A DNA stretch of 64,000 nucleotides from Pseudomonadota bacterium (GTDB lineage Bacteria > Pseudomonadota > Alphaproteobacteria > Azospirillales > Azospirillaceae). The DNA is taken from assembly GCA_023423695.1 (NCBI GenBank), contig JAFAFA010000027.1, positions 97,787 through 161,786 of the forward strand, read 5' to 3'. Of this stretch, positions 37,122 through 45,226 are shown piece by piece. Below the pieces are notes generated by a model. It ran no database searches. It saw only the letters and a program-made list of their open reading frames with translations, and was not told the origin of the DNA. Every line of letters begins with the position of its first letter. The first letter of the stretch is position 1. The translations under genes and the position numbers were made by a program.

Positions 37122-37745
37122 TTACGCCTTCGTATCGACGTGCTGCCCACCGGCGTCACCGCCCTTGGCGACGCCGACCATCGCCTCGCGCAGCAGGCGG
37201 CCATGGATGGTGTAACCGGGCTGCAGGACCTGGACGACGGTGCCGGCGGCCTTGCCGGTGTTCTCGATCTCGAACATCACCTGATGGAAGTTCGGGTCGA
37301 ACGGCTCGCCGGCCGGGTCCAGCTTCTTGATGCCGGCGCGGTCGAAGGCGGCGAACAGCTGGCGCTCGGTCGCCTCGACGCCGACGGCGAGGCCCTTCAG
37401 CATCTCGTCCTGCTCGCGGCCCTCGGCCGGGACGGCGTCCAGCGCGCGGCGCAGGTTGTCGGCGACCGACACCAGCTCCTTGGCGAAACTGGACACGGCG
37501 AACTTGCTGGCGTCCTCGCGGTCGCGCTGGGCACGGCGGCGGGTGTTCTCCGTCTCCGCCATGGCGCGCAGAAGCTGGTCCTTCAGGCTGGCGACCTCCG
37601 CCTCCAGCTTGGCGACGCGGTCCTCGGGCGAACCGGCATCGGCACCATTGGGGGCACCGTTGGCGGCGGCCGTGTTGGCGGTCTCGGCGGTGGCCTCGGT
37701 CGGCTCCACGGTGGCGTCGGCGGGCTTGTTCTGCTCTTCGCTCAT
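37122..37745 (-). CDS. grpE: Nucleotide exchange factor GrpE
   Basis: DnaK co-chaperone that drives ADP release. 207 residues: an acidic, Thr/Ala/Asn-rich N-terminal tail, the long coiled coil (VAKLEAEVASLKDQLLRAMA; ETENTRRRAQRDREDASKFA), a four-helix bundle region and the beta domain with FDPNFHQVMFEIEN and VLQPGYTIHGRLLREAMVGV. It follows hrcA by 61 bp on the same strand, the classic hrcA-grpE pair, without dnaK/dnaJ downstream here. Confidence 0.97.
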   Translation of the reverse strand: MSEEQNKPADATVEPTEATAETANTAAANGAPNGADAGSPEDRVAKLEAEVASLKDQLLRAMAETENTRRRAQRDREDASKFAVSSFAKELVSVADNLRRALDAVPAEGREQDEMLKGLAVGVEATERQLFAAFDRAGIKKLDPAGEPFDPNFHQVMFEIENTGKAAGTVVQVLQPGYTIHGRLLREAMVGVAKGGDAGGQHVDTKA

Positions 37746-37806
37746 GGTTTTCTCAATTCTTGCTTGGTCAGTACGGCGGGGAGTGAGGCGGGTGGGGCGA
37801 GGGCGG

Positions 37807-38847
37807 TCAGCCGATCAGCCGGCTGACCACCTTGGCGGTGTAGTCCACCAGCGGAATGATGCGGGCGTAGTTGATCCGGGTCGGGCCGATGACCCCGATG
37901 GCGCCGATCACCTGCTCGCGGCTGTTCTGGAAGGGAGAGATGATCATCGAACAGCCGGAGTGGTTGAACAGCACGTTCTCCGCCCCGATGAAGATCTGCA
38001 CGCCGTCGCCGCGGCCGGTGGCGTCCAGCATGCGCAGCATCGTCTCCTTGGTCTCCAGCGCCTCGAACAGGGCGCGCACGCGCTCCAGGTCCGACAGGGC
38101 GGTGACGTCCTCCAGCAGGCGGGACTGGCCGCGGACGATCAACTGGCCGGCATTCGACCCGCCGCTGCCGGCCCAGGTGGCCAGCCCGGCGGCGACCACC
38201 TTGCGCGACAGCTCGTCCAGCTGGGTCTTCTGCTGTTCGATCTCCTGCAGGACCTCCTGCCGCGCCTCGTCCAGCGTGCGGCCGGCGAGCTTGGCGCTGA
38301 GGAAGTTCGACACCGTCTGCAGGGTGGAGGTGGGAACGCCCATCGGCACTTCGATCACCCGGTTCTCGACCAGCCCGTCCTCGTTCACGAGAACGACCAG
38401 GGCGCGGCCGGGGCCGAGCGACACGAATTCGATGTGCTTCAGCGGCCGGTCGGTCTTGGGCGCCACCACCAGGCCTGCGCAGTGCGACAGGCCGGAGAGC
38501 ATGGTCGAGGCCTCGCCCAGCACGTCGGCGAAGGCGCGGCCGGAGGCGGCGCATTTCGCTTCGATCGAGGCGCGCTCGTCCTCGGTCAGCGACCCGATCT
38601 CCAGCAGGCCGTCGACGAACATGCGCAGGCCGGCGTCGGTCGGGATGCGGCCGGCGGAGGTGTGCGGGGCGTAGAGCAGCCCCTGCTCCTCCAGGTCGGC
38701 CATCACGTTGCGGATGGTCGCGGGCGACAAGGCCATGCCAAGCCGCCGCGAAATGGTGCGCGAGCCGACCGGTTCGCCGGACGCCACATAGGCGTCGACG
38801 ATCAGCCGGAAGATTTCGCGCGATCGCTGGTTCAGCTCGTTGATCAT
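37807..38847 (-). CDS. hrcA: Heat-inducible transcription repressor HrcA
   Basis: Repressor that binds CIRCE elements upstream of groESL. 346 residues. The N-terminal winged helix begins ELNQRSREIFRLIVDAYVAS, continuing GEPVGSRTISRRLGMALSPA and TIRNVMADLEEQGLL. The family motif HTSAGRIPTDAGLRMFVDGL and the C-terminal dimer domain (GVIGPTRINYARIIPLVDYT) are intact. No CIRCE is visible in its own upstream region, so it is not obviously autoregulated. The start is the ATG giving MINELNQRSRE. A good promoter lies 77-105 bp upstream. Confidence 0.96.
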   Translation of the reverse strand: MINELNQRSREIFRLIVDAYVASGEPVGSRTISRRLGMALSPATIRNVMADLEEQGLLYAPHTSAGRIPTDAGLRMFVDGLLEIGSLTEDERASIEAKCAASGRAFADVLGEASTMLSGLSHCAGLVVAPKTDRPLKHIEFVSLGPGRALVVLVNEDGLVENRVIEVPMGVPTSTLQTVSNFLSAKLAGRTLDEARQEVLQEIEQQKTQLDELSRKVVAAGLATWAGSGGSNAGQLIVRGQSRLLEDVTALSDLERVRALFEALETKETMLRMLDATGRGDGVQIFIGAENVLFNHSGCSMIISPFQNSREQVIGAIGVIGPTRINYARIIPLVDYTAKVVSRLIG

Positions 38848-38923
38848 GGACGTCTGGCGGTCTTTTCTGGGCCGTCGTTTCGCACTTGGCCGACGCGGAT
38901 CGGGAATCCCGTCGACCGGTCCG

Positions 38924-38952
38924 AATTTAGGCAGGTCCAACCGCCGAATCAA
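38924..38952 (-). promoter_or_regulatory. Promoter of hrcA-grpE
   Basis: TTGATT, a 17-bp spacer and TAAATT on the minus strand, a vegetative sigma70-like promoter rather than a sigma32 type. No CIRCE inverted repeat overlaps it. Confidence 0.58.
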
Positions 38953-38991
38953 CGTGCGGGGCGAAGAAGCCCTGCGGCCTTGCGACCGCCC

Positions 38992-39738
38992 TTACTGCTC
39001 CGACAGGAAGGCGCGGTACTGGGCGCCGATGGCGCCGACCGCCGCCTCGTACAGGCGCTGGCCGTGTTCGGGGCGGGCAAGGCCGGGAGCGGAGCCGATG
39101 CGGCCGTCCGGGTAGCGGCGGCGGAAGTCGCGGGCGTCGTGGAAGCCGCCGGCCGGCGCCTGTTCCGGCTCCATCGCCGCGGTCTTGATCGAATCTGGAT
39201 AGGCGTATTGGGTGACCGACACCTCGCTGGGGGTGGCGTGCGAGCCTTCCTTGCCCTGGTACAGCTCGCGCGACAGGCGGCCGACCTCGCCGTTCTCCCA
39301 CCAGTTCACCAGGGTGCAGCGCAGGTCCGGCGCGTCGCGGCCGCGCAGCGCCCGGTTCTCCGCATAGATCTCGTAGAAGGCGGCGCGCAGCGTGGCGATG
39401 TTGCCGCCATGGCCGTTGACGAAGAAGAAGCGCTCGAACCCGTGTTCGGCCAGCGAGCCGACATAATCGCGCAGCACCGCGATCAGCGTCGACGGCTTCA
39501 GCGTCATCGAGCCGGGGAACTCCATGTGATGGACGGCCATGCCGACCGGGATCGTCGGGCCGACCAGGGCGCCGGTGGCGTCGCCGACCCCCTTCGCGAT
39601 GAACTCGGCGCAGATGGCGTCGGTGCCGACCAGCCCGTTCGGCCCGTGCTGCTCGGTCGAACCGATCGGCATGATGATGCCCTTGGAGGTCTTCAGGTAG
39701 GCCTCGACCTCGGCCCAGGTGCTCAGGTGAAGCTGCAC
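38992..39738 (-). CDS. Creatininase/MftE-family amidohydrolase
   Basis: 248 residues of the creatininase superfamily. Metal-binding motifs are GSTEQHGPNGLVGTDA (Glu29, His31, Asp40), FVNGHGGNIATLRAAFYEIY and GSHATPSEVSVTQYA. Family members include creatininase, the MftE peptidase and formamidopyrimidine-processing enzymes; the substrate here is unknown. There are no mycofactocin genes nearby. It starts with the ATG giving MQLHLSTWAEVEAYL. It lies upstream of hrcA on the same strand but with a separate hrcA promoter between them. Confidence 0.88.
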   Translation of the reverse strand: MQLHLSTWAEVEAYLKTSKGIIMPIGSTEQHGPNGLVGTDAICAEFIAKGVGDATGALVGPTIPVGMAVHHMEFPGSMTLKPSTLIAVLRDYVGSLAEHGFERFFFVNGHGGNIATLRAAFYEIYAENRALRGRDAPDLRCTLVNWWENGEVGRLSRELYQGKEGSHATPSEVSVTQYAYPDSIKTAAMEPEQAPAGGFHDARDFRRRYPDGRIGSAPGLARPEHGQRLYEAAVGAIGAQYRAFLSEQ

Positions 39739-39973
39739 GGTGGCGGATCCTTTTCGACGATGCGTGCCGGGAATGCGGCCGCGAATGCGTTCGCCCTCAT
39801 GTTAGGCGGCCGACCGGCCGCGGCAACCGTTCCCTGCGCCGGGCGGGCATGCCGGGGACGGGGAGGCGGCGGATACACATCCGGCACCGGCATCCCGCGC
39901 TGGCGCAATGATATGGCAATGACTACAATCGCGTGCATTCAGCCCGTACGGGCGTCTCTTCCGGGGTGAATTG

Positions 39974-41506
39974 GTGGTTGCGCGCATCAACACGGTGGCG
40001 TTCCAGGGCATTGAGGTGCTGGGGATCGACGTCCAGGTCCAGATGTCCGGGGGAATCGTCGCCTTCACCGTCGTCGGCCTGCCCGACAAGGCGGTGGGCG
40101 AAAGCCGGGAGCGGGTGCGCGCCGCGCTGCATGCGCTGGGGCTGGCGCTGCCGGCCAAGCGCATCACCGTCAACCTCGCCCCGGCCGACGTGCTGAAGGA
40201 GGGAAGCCATTTCGACCTGCCGATCGCGCTCGGCCTTCTGACGGTGATGGGGGTGCTGCCGGATGCGGAGATCGCCCGCTATGTGGCGCTGGGCGAACTC
40301 GCGCTGGACGGCGCCCTTACCCCGGTGGCCGGCGTGCTGCCCGCCGCCATTGATGCGCTGGCCAACGATCGCGGCCTGATCTGCCCGGCTGCCTGCGGCG
40401 GGGAGGCGGCATGGGCCGGTCCCGATCTGGACGTGCTGGCGCCGGCCAACCTGCTGGCGCTCATCAACCATTTCAAGGGCACCCAGGTGCTGACCCCGCC
40501 CAAGCCGCGGCTGCAGGAACAGGACGCGCCGCCGCCCGACCTACGCGACGTGAAGGGCAACGAGACCGCAAAGCGGGCTCTGGAGGTCGCCGCCGCCGGC
40601 TCGCACAATCTGTTGATGATCGGTCCGCCCGGATCCGGCAAATCGATGCTCGCCGCCCGCCTGCCCGGCCTGCTGCCGCCGCTCGACCCGGCGGAGGCGC
40701 TGGAGGTGTCGATGATCCACAGTGTCGGCGGGCTGCTGGAGGAGGGACGGCTGCTGCGCCAGCGCCCCTACCGCGCTCCGCACCAGTCCGCCAGCCTGCC
40801 GGCGCTGGTCGGCGGCGGCACGCGGGCCAAGCCGGGGGAAATCTCCCTGGCACACCAGGGCGTTCTGTTCCTCGACGAGTTGCCCGAGTTCCCGCGCCCG
40901 CTGTTGGAGGCGTTGCGTCAACCGCTGGAGACCGGCAAGGCGGTGGTCAGCCGCGCCAACCACCATGTGACCTATCCGGCGCGCGTGCAGCTGGTGGCGG
41001 CGATGAACCCCTGCCGCTGCGGCCATCTCGACGACGCCTCGCTCGCCTGCGCCCGCGCGCCGAAATGCGCCATGGAGTATCAGTCGAAAATCAGCGGGCC
41101 GCTGTTCGACCGCATCGACCTGCACATCGACGTGCCGGCGGTCAGCCCCGCCGACCTCAGCCTGCCGCCTCCGGCGGAAGGAAGCGCCGAAATCGCTGCC
41201 CGCGTCGCCGTCGCCCGCGCCATCCAGGCGGAACGCTATGGCGGCTTCGGTCCTTACCCGGCCGGCCGGGCGGTGCGGACGAACGCCGAGGCGGACGGCG
41301 AACTGCTGGAAACGGTGGCCTCGCCCGACGCCCCCGGCCGCGCCCTGCTGACCGAAGCGGCGGAGCGGCTGAAACTGTCGGCCCGCGGCTACCACCGGGT
41401 GATGCGGGTGGGGCGGACGCTGGCCGACCTGGATGGGATGGAGGGGGTGAAGCGCCGCCACATCGCCGAGGCGCTGAGCTATCGGCGGATCGCGCCGGGG
41501 CGGTGA
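39974..41506 (+). CDS. YifB-family Mg chelatase-like AAA+ ATPase
   Basis: 510 residues. The N-terminal Lon-like ChlI domain (VARINTVAFQGIEVLGIDVQ; FTVVGLPDKAVGESRERVRA; SHFDLPIALGLL) is followed by a Mg-chelatase ATPase domain. That domain has Walker A GPPGSGKSMLAARLPGLLPP, Walker B GVLFLDELPEF, sensor AAMNPCRCGH and a C-terminal ChlI_C helical domain. It is related to ComM, which helps branch migration in natural transformation; its role outside competent species is unclear. The start is GTG (a TTG lies 3 nt before it), with GGGG about 7 nt upstream. A TACAAT -10 with a poor -35 lies at 39924. Confidence 0.93.
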   Translation: MVARINTVAFQGIEVLGIDVQVQMSGGIVAFTVVGLPDKAVGESRERVRAALHALGLALPAKRITVNLAPADVLKEGSHFDLPIALGLLTVMGVLPDAEIARYVALGELALDGALTPVAGVLPAAIDALANDRGLICPAACGGEAAWAGPDLDVLAPANLLALINHFKGTQVLTPPKPRLQEQDAPPPDLRDVKGNETAKRALEVAAAGSHNLLMIGPPGSGKSMLAARLPGLLPPLDPAEALEVSMIHSVGGLLEEGRLLRQRPYRAPHQSASLPALVGGGTRAKPGEISLAHQGVLFLDELPEFPRPLLEALRQPLETGKAVVSRANHHVTYPARVQLVAAMNPCRCGHLDDASLACARAPKCAMEYQSKISGPLFDRIDLHIDVPAVSPADLSLPPPAEGSAEIAARVAVARAIQAERYGGFGPYPAGRAVRTNAEADGELLETVASPDAPGRALLTEAAERLKLSARGYHRVMRVGRTLADLDGMEGVKRRHIAEALSYRRIAPGR

Positions 41507-41542
41507 GGGGCTGATTCTCGGTGAGGTTAGACCCCCACCTAT

Positions 41543-41650
41543 CCTCCCCCGCCCTCGCGGGGGAGGGACTGCCGCCGCACATTTGCAAAGCTCCGGAAGC
41601 TCCCTCCCCTGCCCAGCGGGGGAGGGAAGGGGCCCAGGCGTGAGCCTGGG
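41543..41650. repeat. Cluster of three GC-rich hairpin repeats after the YifB gene
   Basis: Three adjacent stem-loops: CCTCCCCCGC/GCGGGGGAGG (41543-41566), TCCCTCCCC/GGGGAGGGA (41601-41627) and CCCAGGC-GTGA-GCCTGGG (41633-41650). The first two belong to the same CCCTCCCC/GGGGAGGG family as the 36.55-kb repeat. They fill the space between convergent genes and could end transcription from both sides. Confidence 0.8.
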
Positions 41651-41692
41651 AAGGGTGGGGGCAACCGCAGCCGGCACTCCCCCCACCGTCAA

Positions 41693-43240
41693 TCACGGCC
41701 GCTCGAACACCGGCGGCTTGGCCGCTCCCGGACAGACGGTGGCCGGCACGGACTCCTGCTCGACGAAGGTGACCGCGGCGGCCATGGCGCAATCCTCACT
41801 GGAGGTCACGATGTGGCTGGCGGCGCGGAAGACCAGATGGCGGCTCTTGGGCAGGGTGGCGGCGGCGCGGTCGCCCCATTCCGACGGGGTGACCGGGTCG
41901 TAGGCGCCGGACAGCAGCAGGACCGGAACCGGGCTGGCGACCGGCAGCCGTTCGGCCGCTTCCTGGTGGCCGGCGTGCCACAGGCGGCAGACGCGCTGGC
42001 CGGGATCGTCGGTGGCGACGAGGCCGTAGGGCGCATAGCGGCGGGCATTGTCGGCGCGCTTCAGCGGTTCGGCGCTGTTGACCGATTCCCGGCACTCGGT
42101 GGAGAAGACCAGCCCGTCGGCGATTTCCGGGTCGCCCAGCCAGTTGGTCGGCGCCCATTCCGCCAGGGTCGCATACTGGCCGCGGGCGGCGCGGTCGATG
42201 ATGGTCGGCACGAGGGGGACCGCCTCGCTGATCGCCAGGGCTTCGAGCCCGGCGGCGATCGCCATCCCGCCGGTCATCCGCAAGGCGCGGCGTGTCTCGT
42301 GGTCGCCGACGACCATGTCGACCGGGTTGCGCTCCAGCCGCTCCACCAGATCGAGGAAACGCTTTTCCAGATCGGGGAAGGCCGACCGGCAGCCGCGGTT
42401 GGCGGCGCAATCGTCGAACAGCCGGCGGTAGGCCCGCTGCGCCAGCCAGGCGGCTTCCTCCTGCGCGTTGACGTCGGGCGGATAGACGCTGTCGAACACC
42501 GCGGTGCGGACACGGGCGCCCTGCCGTCGCAGAATCTCCAGCCCGACCCGCGTGCCGTAGGACACCGCGAACAGGTTGATCCGCTGGGCGCCCAGTGCGG
42601 TTGCGATGTCCAGCGCATCCTCCGCCGCGACGGGGGTGGAGAACTGGGTGCCGTCCAGCCCGGCCGCCGTCAGCCGGGCGGCGCAGGCGCTGACCGCCGT
42701 CCGTTCCGCCGCCGCCCGTTGTTCGCGCGTCAGCGGCCGGGTGCCGCGGGTGGGGGCGACGCCGTCCAGTTCAGGACAGTCGGTGTCCGGCTCCGCCCGG
42801 CCGACGCCGCGCGGATCGAACAGGATCAGGTTGCGGGTACGGCGGAAGGGGGCCGACAGCTCCCACCACACCTCCATCCGCTCTTCCGTCGCCTCGCCGC
42901 TGCCGAAGGGGGAAGCGCCGGGGCCGCCCTCCAGGAACAGCACGGGGTCGGGGGCCGCCTGGCGCGCGGTGCTGAGCAGGACGGCGACCGGCAGGCGCAT
43001 GCTGCGGCTGTTGGGACGGTCGCGCCGCTCCGGAACCGCCACCGTTCCGCACAAGGCCGCCTCGCCCTCCGGCACGGTGAACCAGCAGGGACCCGGGGTG
43101 AAGCGCGCCTCCGCCGCCGCCGGACCGGTCCACAGCGCCGCCGTCATCGCCGCCGTCATCGCGACGGCCATCGTCACCGCCCGCAGCGTCAGGGCGGAGC
43201 GCACCGCTTTCGGCCATAGGGGGGGAAGGGCGATCAACAC
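41693..43240 (-). CDS. Secreted alpha/beta hydrolase, tripeptidyl aminopeptidase (TAP)-like
   Basis: About 515 residues from the chosen GTG. The start gives a plausible signal peptide (ALTLRAVTMAVAMTAAMTAA, cleavage after GPAAAEA). The hydrolase fold has the oxyanion motif FLEGGPGASPFG, nucleophile elbow NLFAVSYGTRVGLE, catalytic Asp in GAYDPVTPSEWG and His in RAASHIVTSS. The C-terminal TAP-like domain carries paired cysteines. Such enzymes cleave N-terminal peptides or esters in the periplasm. The frame is open to 43405 and weak start signals leave the N terminus uncertain. Confidence 0.85.
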   Translation of the reverse strand: MLIALPPLWPKAVRSALTLRAVTMAVAMTAAMTAALWTGPAAAEARFTPGPCWFTVPEGEAALCGTVAVPERRDRPNSRSMRLPVAVLLSTARQAAPDPVLFLEGGPGASPFGSGEATEERMEVWWELSAPFRRTRNLILFDPRGVGRAEPDTDCPELDGVAPTRGTRPLTREQRAAAERTAVSACAARLTAAGLDGTQFSTPVAAEDALDIATALGAQRINLFAVSYGTRVGLEILRRQGARVRTAVFDSVYPPDVNAQEEAAWLAQRAYRRLFDDCAANRGCRSAFPDLEKRFLDLVERLERNPVDMVVGDHETRRALRMTGGMAIAAGLEALAISEAVPLVPTIIDRAARGQYATLAEWAPTNWLGDPEIADGLVFSTECRESVNSAEPLKRADNARRYAPYGLVATDDPGQRVCRLWHAGHQEAAERLPVASPVPVLLLSGAYDPVTPSEWGDRAAATLPKSRHLVFRAASHIVTSSEDCAMAAAVTFVEQESVPATVCPGAAKPPVFERP

Positions 43241-43547
43241 GAATGGACGATCCGGAACCGATGGATAGGGAGCCGATGGACGGAGTACCGCCGAAGGCGT
43301 TTGTCGACGGCTTTGTTTGACCGACCAGCCCCCCGCTTGTCCAGAGGCGCCCGCCGCCATCCCGCCCGCTGGCGAAACCGCGCGCGAGAGGTGCCGATTT
43401 GCCACAGGCGTGCGGCAATGGTCACGCCGCTCCCAAATGGACGGGCCGGTTTACCGACGGACAGGTTGACGGAACACATCCGATAGCGGAACTATTTCGC
43501 CTCCAGAAGCCCCGACGGTCGGGGCCTTTCAGGCAAAGGAGCAGATC
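43241..43547. other. Intergenic region between hydrolase and small-ORF cluster
   Basis: 307 bp. It contains a GCCCCGA-CGG-TCGGGGC stem-loop at 43509-43525 followed by CTTTC, 22 nt before the next ORF, possibly an attenuator or the end of an upstream short transcript. No gene is convincing. Confidence 0.45.
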
Positions 43548-43772
43548 ATGCCGACCTTGTGGACGGCGTTGCGGAGCCGCTGGCTCGATTCCGGGGCATC
43601 CTCCGGGCCGGGCCGATTGTGCGACCACCTGCGGCGCGACATCGGACTGGCGGACGGAGAGGCCGGGGACGGCGAAGAGCCTCCACCCGCGTGCCGCCTT
43701 CCGCCTTTTCACATCCGCGATCGGAACCTATCGGACGCGCGGACATTTTTGACCTTGCAACCGTACCGCTGA
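43548..43772 (+). CDS. Small DUF1127-like protein
   Basis: 74 residues. The middle segment GRLCDHLRRDIGLADGEAGD resembles the DUF1127 core (helix ending in a xxHLLRDIGL pattern), found in many short alphaproteobacterial proteins. In other genera DUF1127 proteins act in RNA turnover and phosphate or carbon signalling. The ATG has AAAGGAG 6 nt upstream. The N-terminal part is short and the C terminus is not conserved-looking, so it may be a divergent or eroded copy. Confidence 0.55.
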   Translation: MPTLWTALRSRWLDSGASSGPGRLCDHLRRDIGLADGEAGDGEEPPPACRLPPFHIRDRNLSDARTFLTLQPYR

Positions 43773-43833
43773 GCGGCGATACCGGATCCGCCGGTCTCTC
43801 ACGCCGGCATCACTCAACCCCTGGAGAGTATCG

Positions 43834-44010
43834 ATGAAAGCCATCGTAACCACCGCCTGGACTCGCCGATCGGGCGATCCGGCCGTCACTGCCGCCAATC
43901 ATGCCCAGCCGGTCCGCCTTCTTCCCGCACCCTTCGAACGTGAATTCCGGATATCGAGAGGATCCCATGTGTGTCTTTCTGGGTTTTTGCGGTCACCGTC
44001 TCTTCGTTGA
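43834..44010 (+). CDS. Possible small protein (58 residues)
   Basis: Starts MKAIVTTAWTRRSGDPAVTA with GGAGAG 6 nt upstream of the ATG. It is Arg/Pro-rich with no recognised domain. Its 3' part overlaps the next small ORF in another frame. Evidence is only the ribosome binding site and its place in a run of small ORFs; it could be a leader peptide or not a gene. Confidence 0.3.
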   Translation: MKAIVTTAWTRRSGDPAVTAANHAQPVRLLPAPFEREFRISRGSHVCLSGFLRSPSLR

Positions 44011-44143
44011 ACACGCCCGCTGGGCATCGCCGGCCGGGTCCTTCGACCTGAGGCGTGAAAACGGAGAAGTCATCCTATGGCTTGGACGCCTGAACATCAT
44101 CTACACACCGGCCCGTTGGGGACCACCCTCCCGCGCTGCATAG
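43967..44143 (+). CDS. Possible small protein (58 residues)
   Basis: Starts MCVFLGFCGHRLFVEHARWA and ends NIIYTPARWGPPSRAA, with a strong GAGAGGA ribosome binding site 5 nt before the ATG. It contains two Cys and several aromatic residues, and is not recognised. It ends 26 nt before the marR ATG on the same strand, so it may be co-transcribed with that regulator. It overlaps the preceding small ORF by 44 nt. Confidence 0.4.
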   Translation: MCVFLGFCGHRLFVEHARWASPAGSFDLRRENGEVILWLGRLNIIYTPARWGPPSRAA

Positions 44144-44169
44144 CGCGCGGCGCCGCGGAGACCTGCTGA

Positions 44170-44544
44170 ATGCCGGCCCGCGTTCGTCATGACGAGGTCC
44201 TTACCGTCGTCCAGGTGCTTGAGGCGTTCCGCAAGCTCGACCCCGATCTGCCCATCCAGTATGCGCTGAGTTTCATGACCATCGCGCAGAGCGAAGGCAT
44301 TTCCATCGGCGAACTGGCGGAACGCCTGGGCATTGCCCAATCCTCCGCGTCGCGCAACGTCGCGGCGCTCAGCCGCTGGCACAGCTTCGGCAAGGCCGGC
44401 CTCGATCTGGTGCAGGCGCAGGAAGATCCGCGCGAGCGCCGCCGCAAGATCGTCACCCTGACCGACAAGGGCCGCGAGTTCCTGGACGCGTTGCGCGCCA
44501 TCGTGAACCCGCCCGACCAGCGCCGCCCCGCCAAAACCGCCTGA
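44170..44544 (+). CDS. MarR-family transcriptional regulator
   Basis: 124 residues, short for MarR. The winged-helix core is present: LPIQYALSFMTIAQSEGISI, GELAERLGIAQSSASRNVAA, a DPRERRRKIVTLTDKGREFL wing with the usual D-x-R motif. The N-terminal dimerisation helix is reduced. Upstream lie small ORFs; the next gene is convergent. The ligand and targets are unknown. Confidence 0.85.
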   Translation: MPARVRHDEVLTVVQVLEAFRKLDPDLPIQYALSFMTIAQSEGISIGELAERLGIAQSSASRNVAALSRWHSFGKAGLDLVQAQEDPRERRRKIVTLTDKGREFLDALRAIVNPPDQRRPAKTA

Positions 44545-44553
44545 TCTCCGCTT

Positions 44554-45213
44554 TCAGGCGACTCCGTTCAGCGCCGTGCGCAGCATCCGCACGAGCGTGC
44601 GCACCGCAAGTTCCTGCCGTTCCAAACTCAGGCCGCCGAAGCGGCGCAGCGTTGCCGCCCGTTCGGGCAGCGGCGGCATGTGGAAGAAGCCGTAGGGGAT
44701 ATCCAGGTCGGCGCTCTCGATGATGTGGCGCGCCCGGTAGAACAGATGGTTGCCGAGGAAGCCGCCGGAGAAATCGCCGAAGGTCACCGGCAGCCCGGCC
44801 ATCGACAATTCCCGCATCACCCGCGGCACCGGCAGGGTGCTGCCATAGGCGGTCGGCCCGTCCGGCACGATGTCGGCGTGTTCGCGCACCGTACCGGCGG
44901 CATCGGCCAGCGGGCTTTCGTCGCGGTTCCAGGCCAGACGTTCCAGCCGGATGTAATCGCTCGCTTCCCAATAGGCGAAGCCGAGCGCCGCCAGCGGCCG
45001 GTGTTCGGCCAGCAGCTCGGCGAAGGCTTCGCCGCAGGCGTCATAGAGAGGGGGCAGGGTGGCGGTGACGACCCCCGGCTCTCCCGAAAGCCGGTCCATC
45101 AGCAGGGCGGTCGGGTCGGCTGCCCAGGGATGCCCGGCGGGAGAGTGATCCGCTTCGCCGTTCGGGGGGAGCCCGAACGGCGCGAAGCCGGTGATCAGGA
45201 TGGGAGCCGTCAC
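44554..45213 (-). CDS. Pyroglutamyl peptidase (C15) homologue lacking the catalytic cysteine
   Basis: 219 residues with the peptidase C15 fold: ILITGFAPFGLPPNGEADHS at the start, the Glu of the triad in YIRLERLAWN (Glu91) and the His in YGFFHMPPLPE (His178). The nucleophile position, normally Cys in a (V/L)CNHLFY motif, is Gly154 in GGFLGNHLFY. The two remaining catalytic residues and the fold are kept, so this is either a pseudoenzyme or a protein with a different chemistry. It lies 13 bp downstream of trpS on the same strand, suggesting co-transcription. Confidence 0.8.
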   Translation of the reverse strand: MTAPILITGFAPFGLPPNGEADHSPAGHPWAADPTALLMDRLSGEPGVVTATLPPLYDACGEAFAELLAEHRPLAALGFAYWEASDYIRLERLAWNRDESPLADAAGTVREHADIVPDGPTAYGSTLPVPRVMRELSMAGLPVTFGDFSGGFLGNHLFYRARHIIESADLDIPYGFFHMPPLPERAATLRRFGGLSLERQELAVRTLVRMLRTALNGVA

Positions 45214-45226
45214 GCGCAGGGCATCC

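Noticed and set aside
38848..38991. CIRCE element upstream of hrcA
   Set aside because: The consensus TTAGCACTC-N9-GAGTGCTAA or a close variant was looked for and not found.
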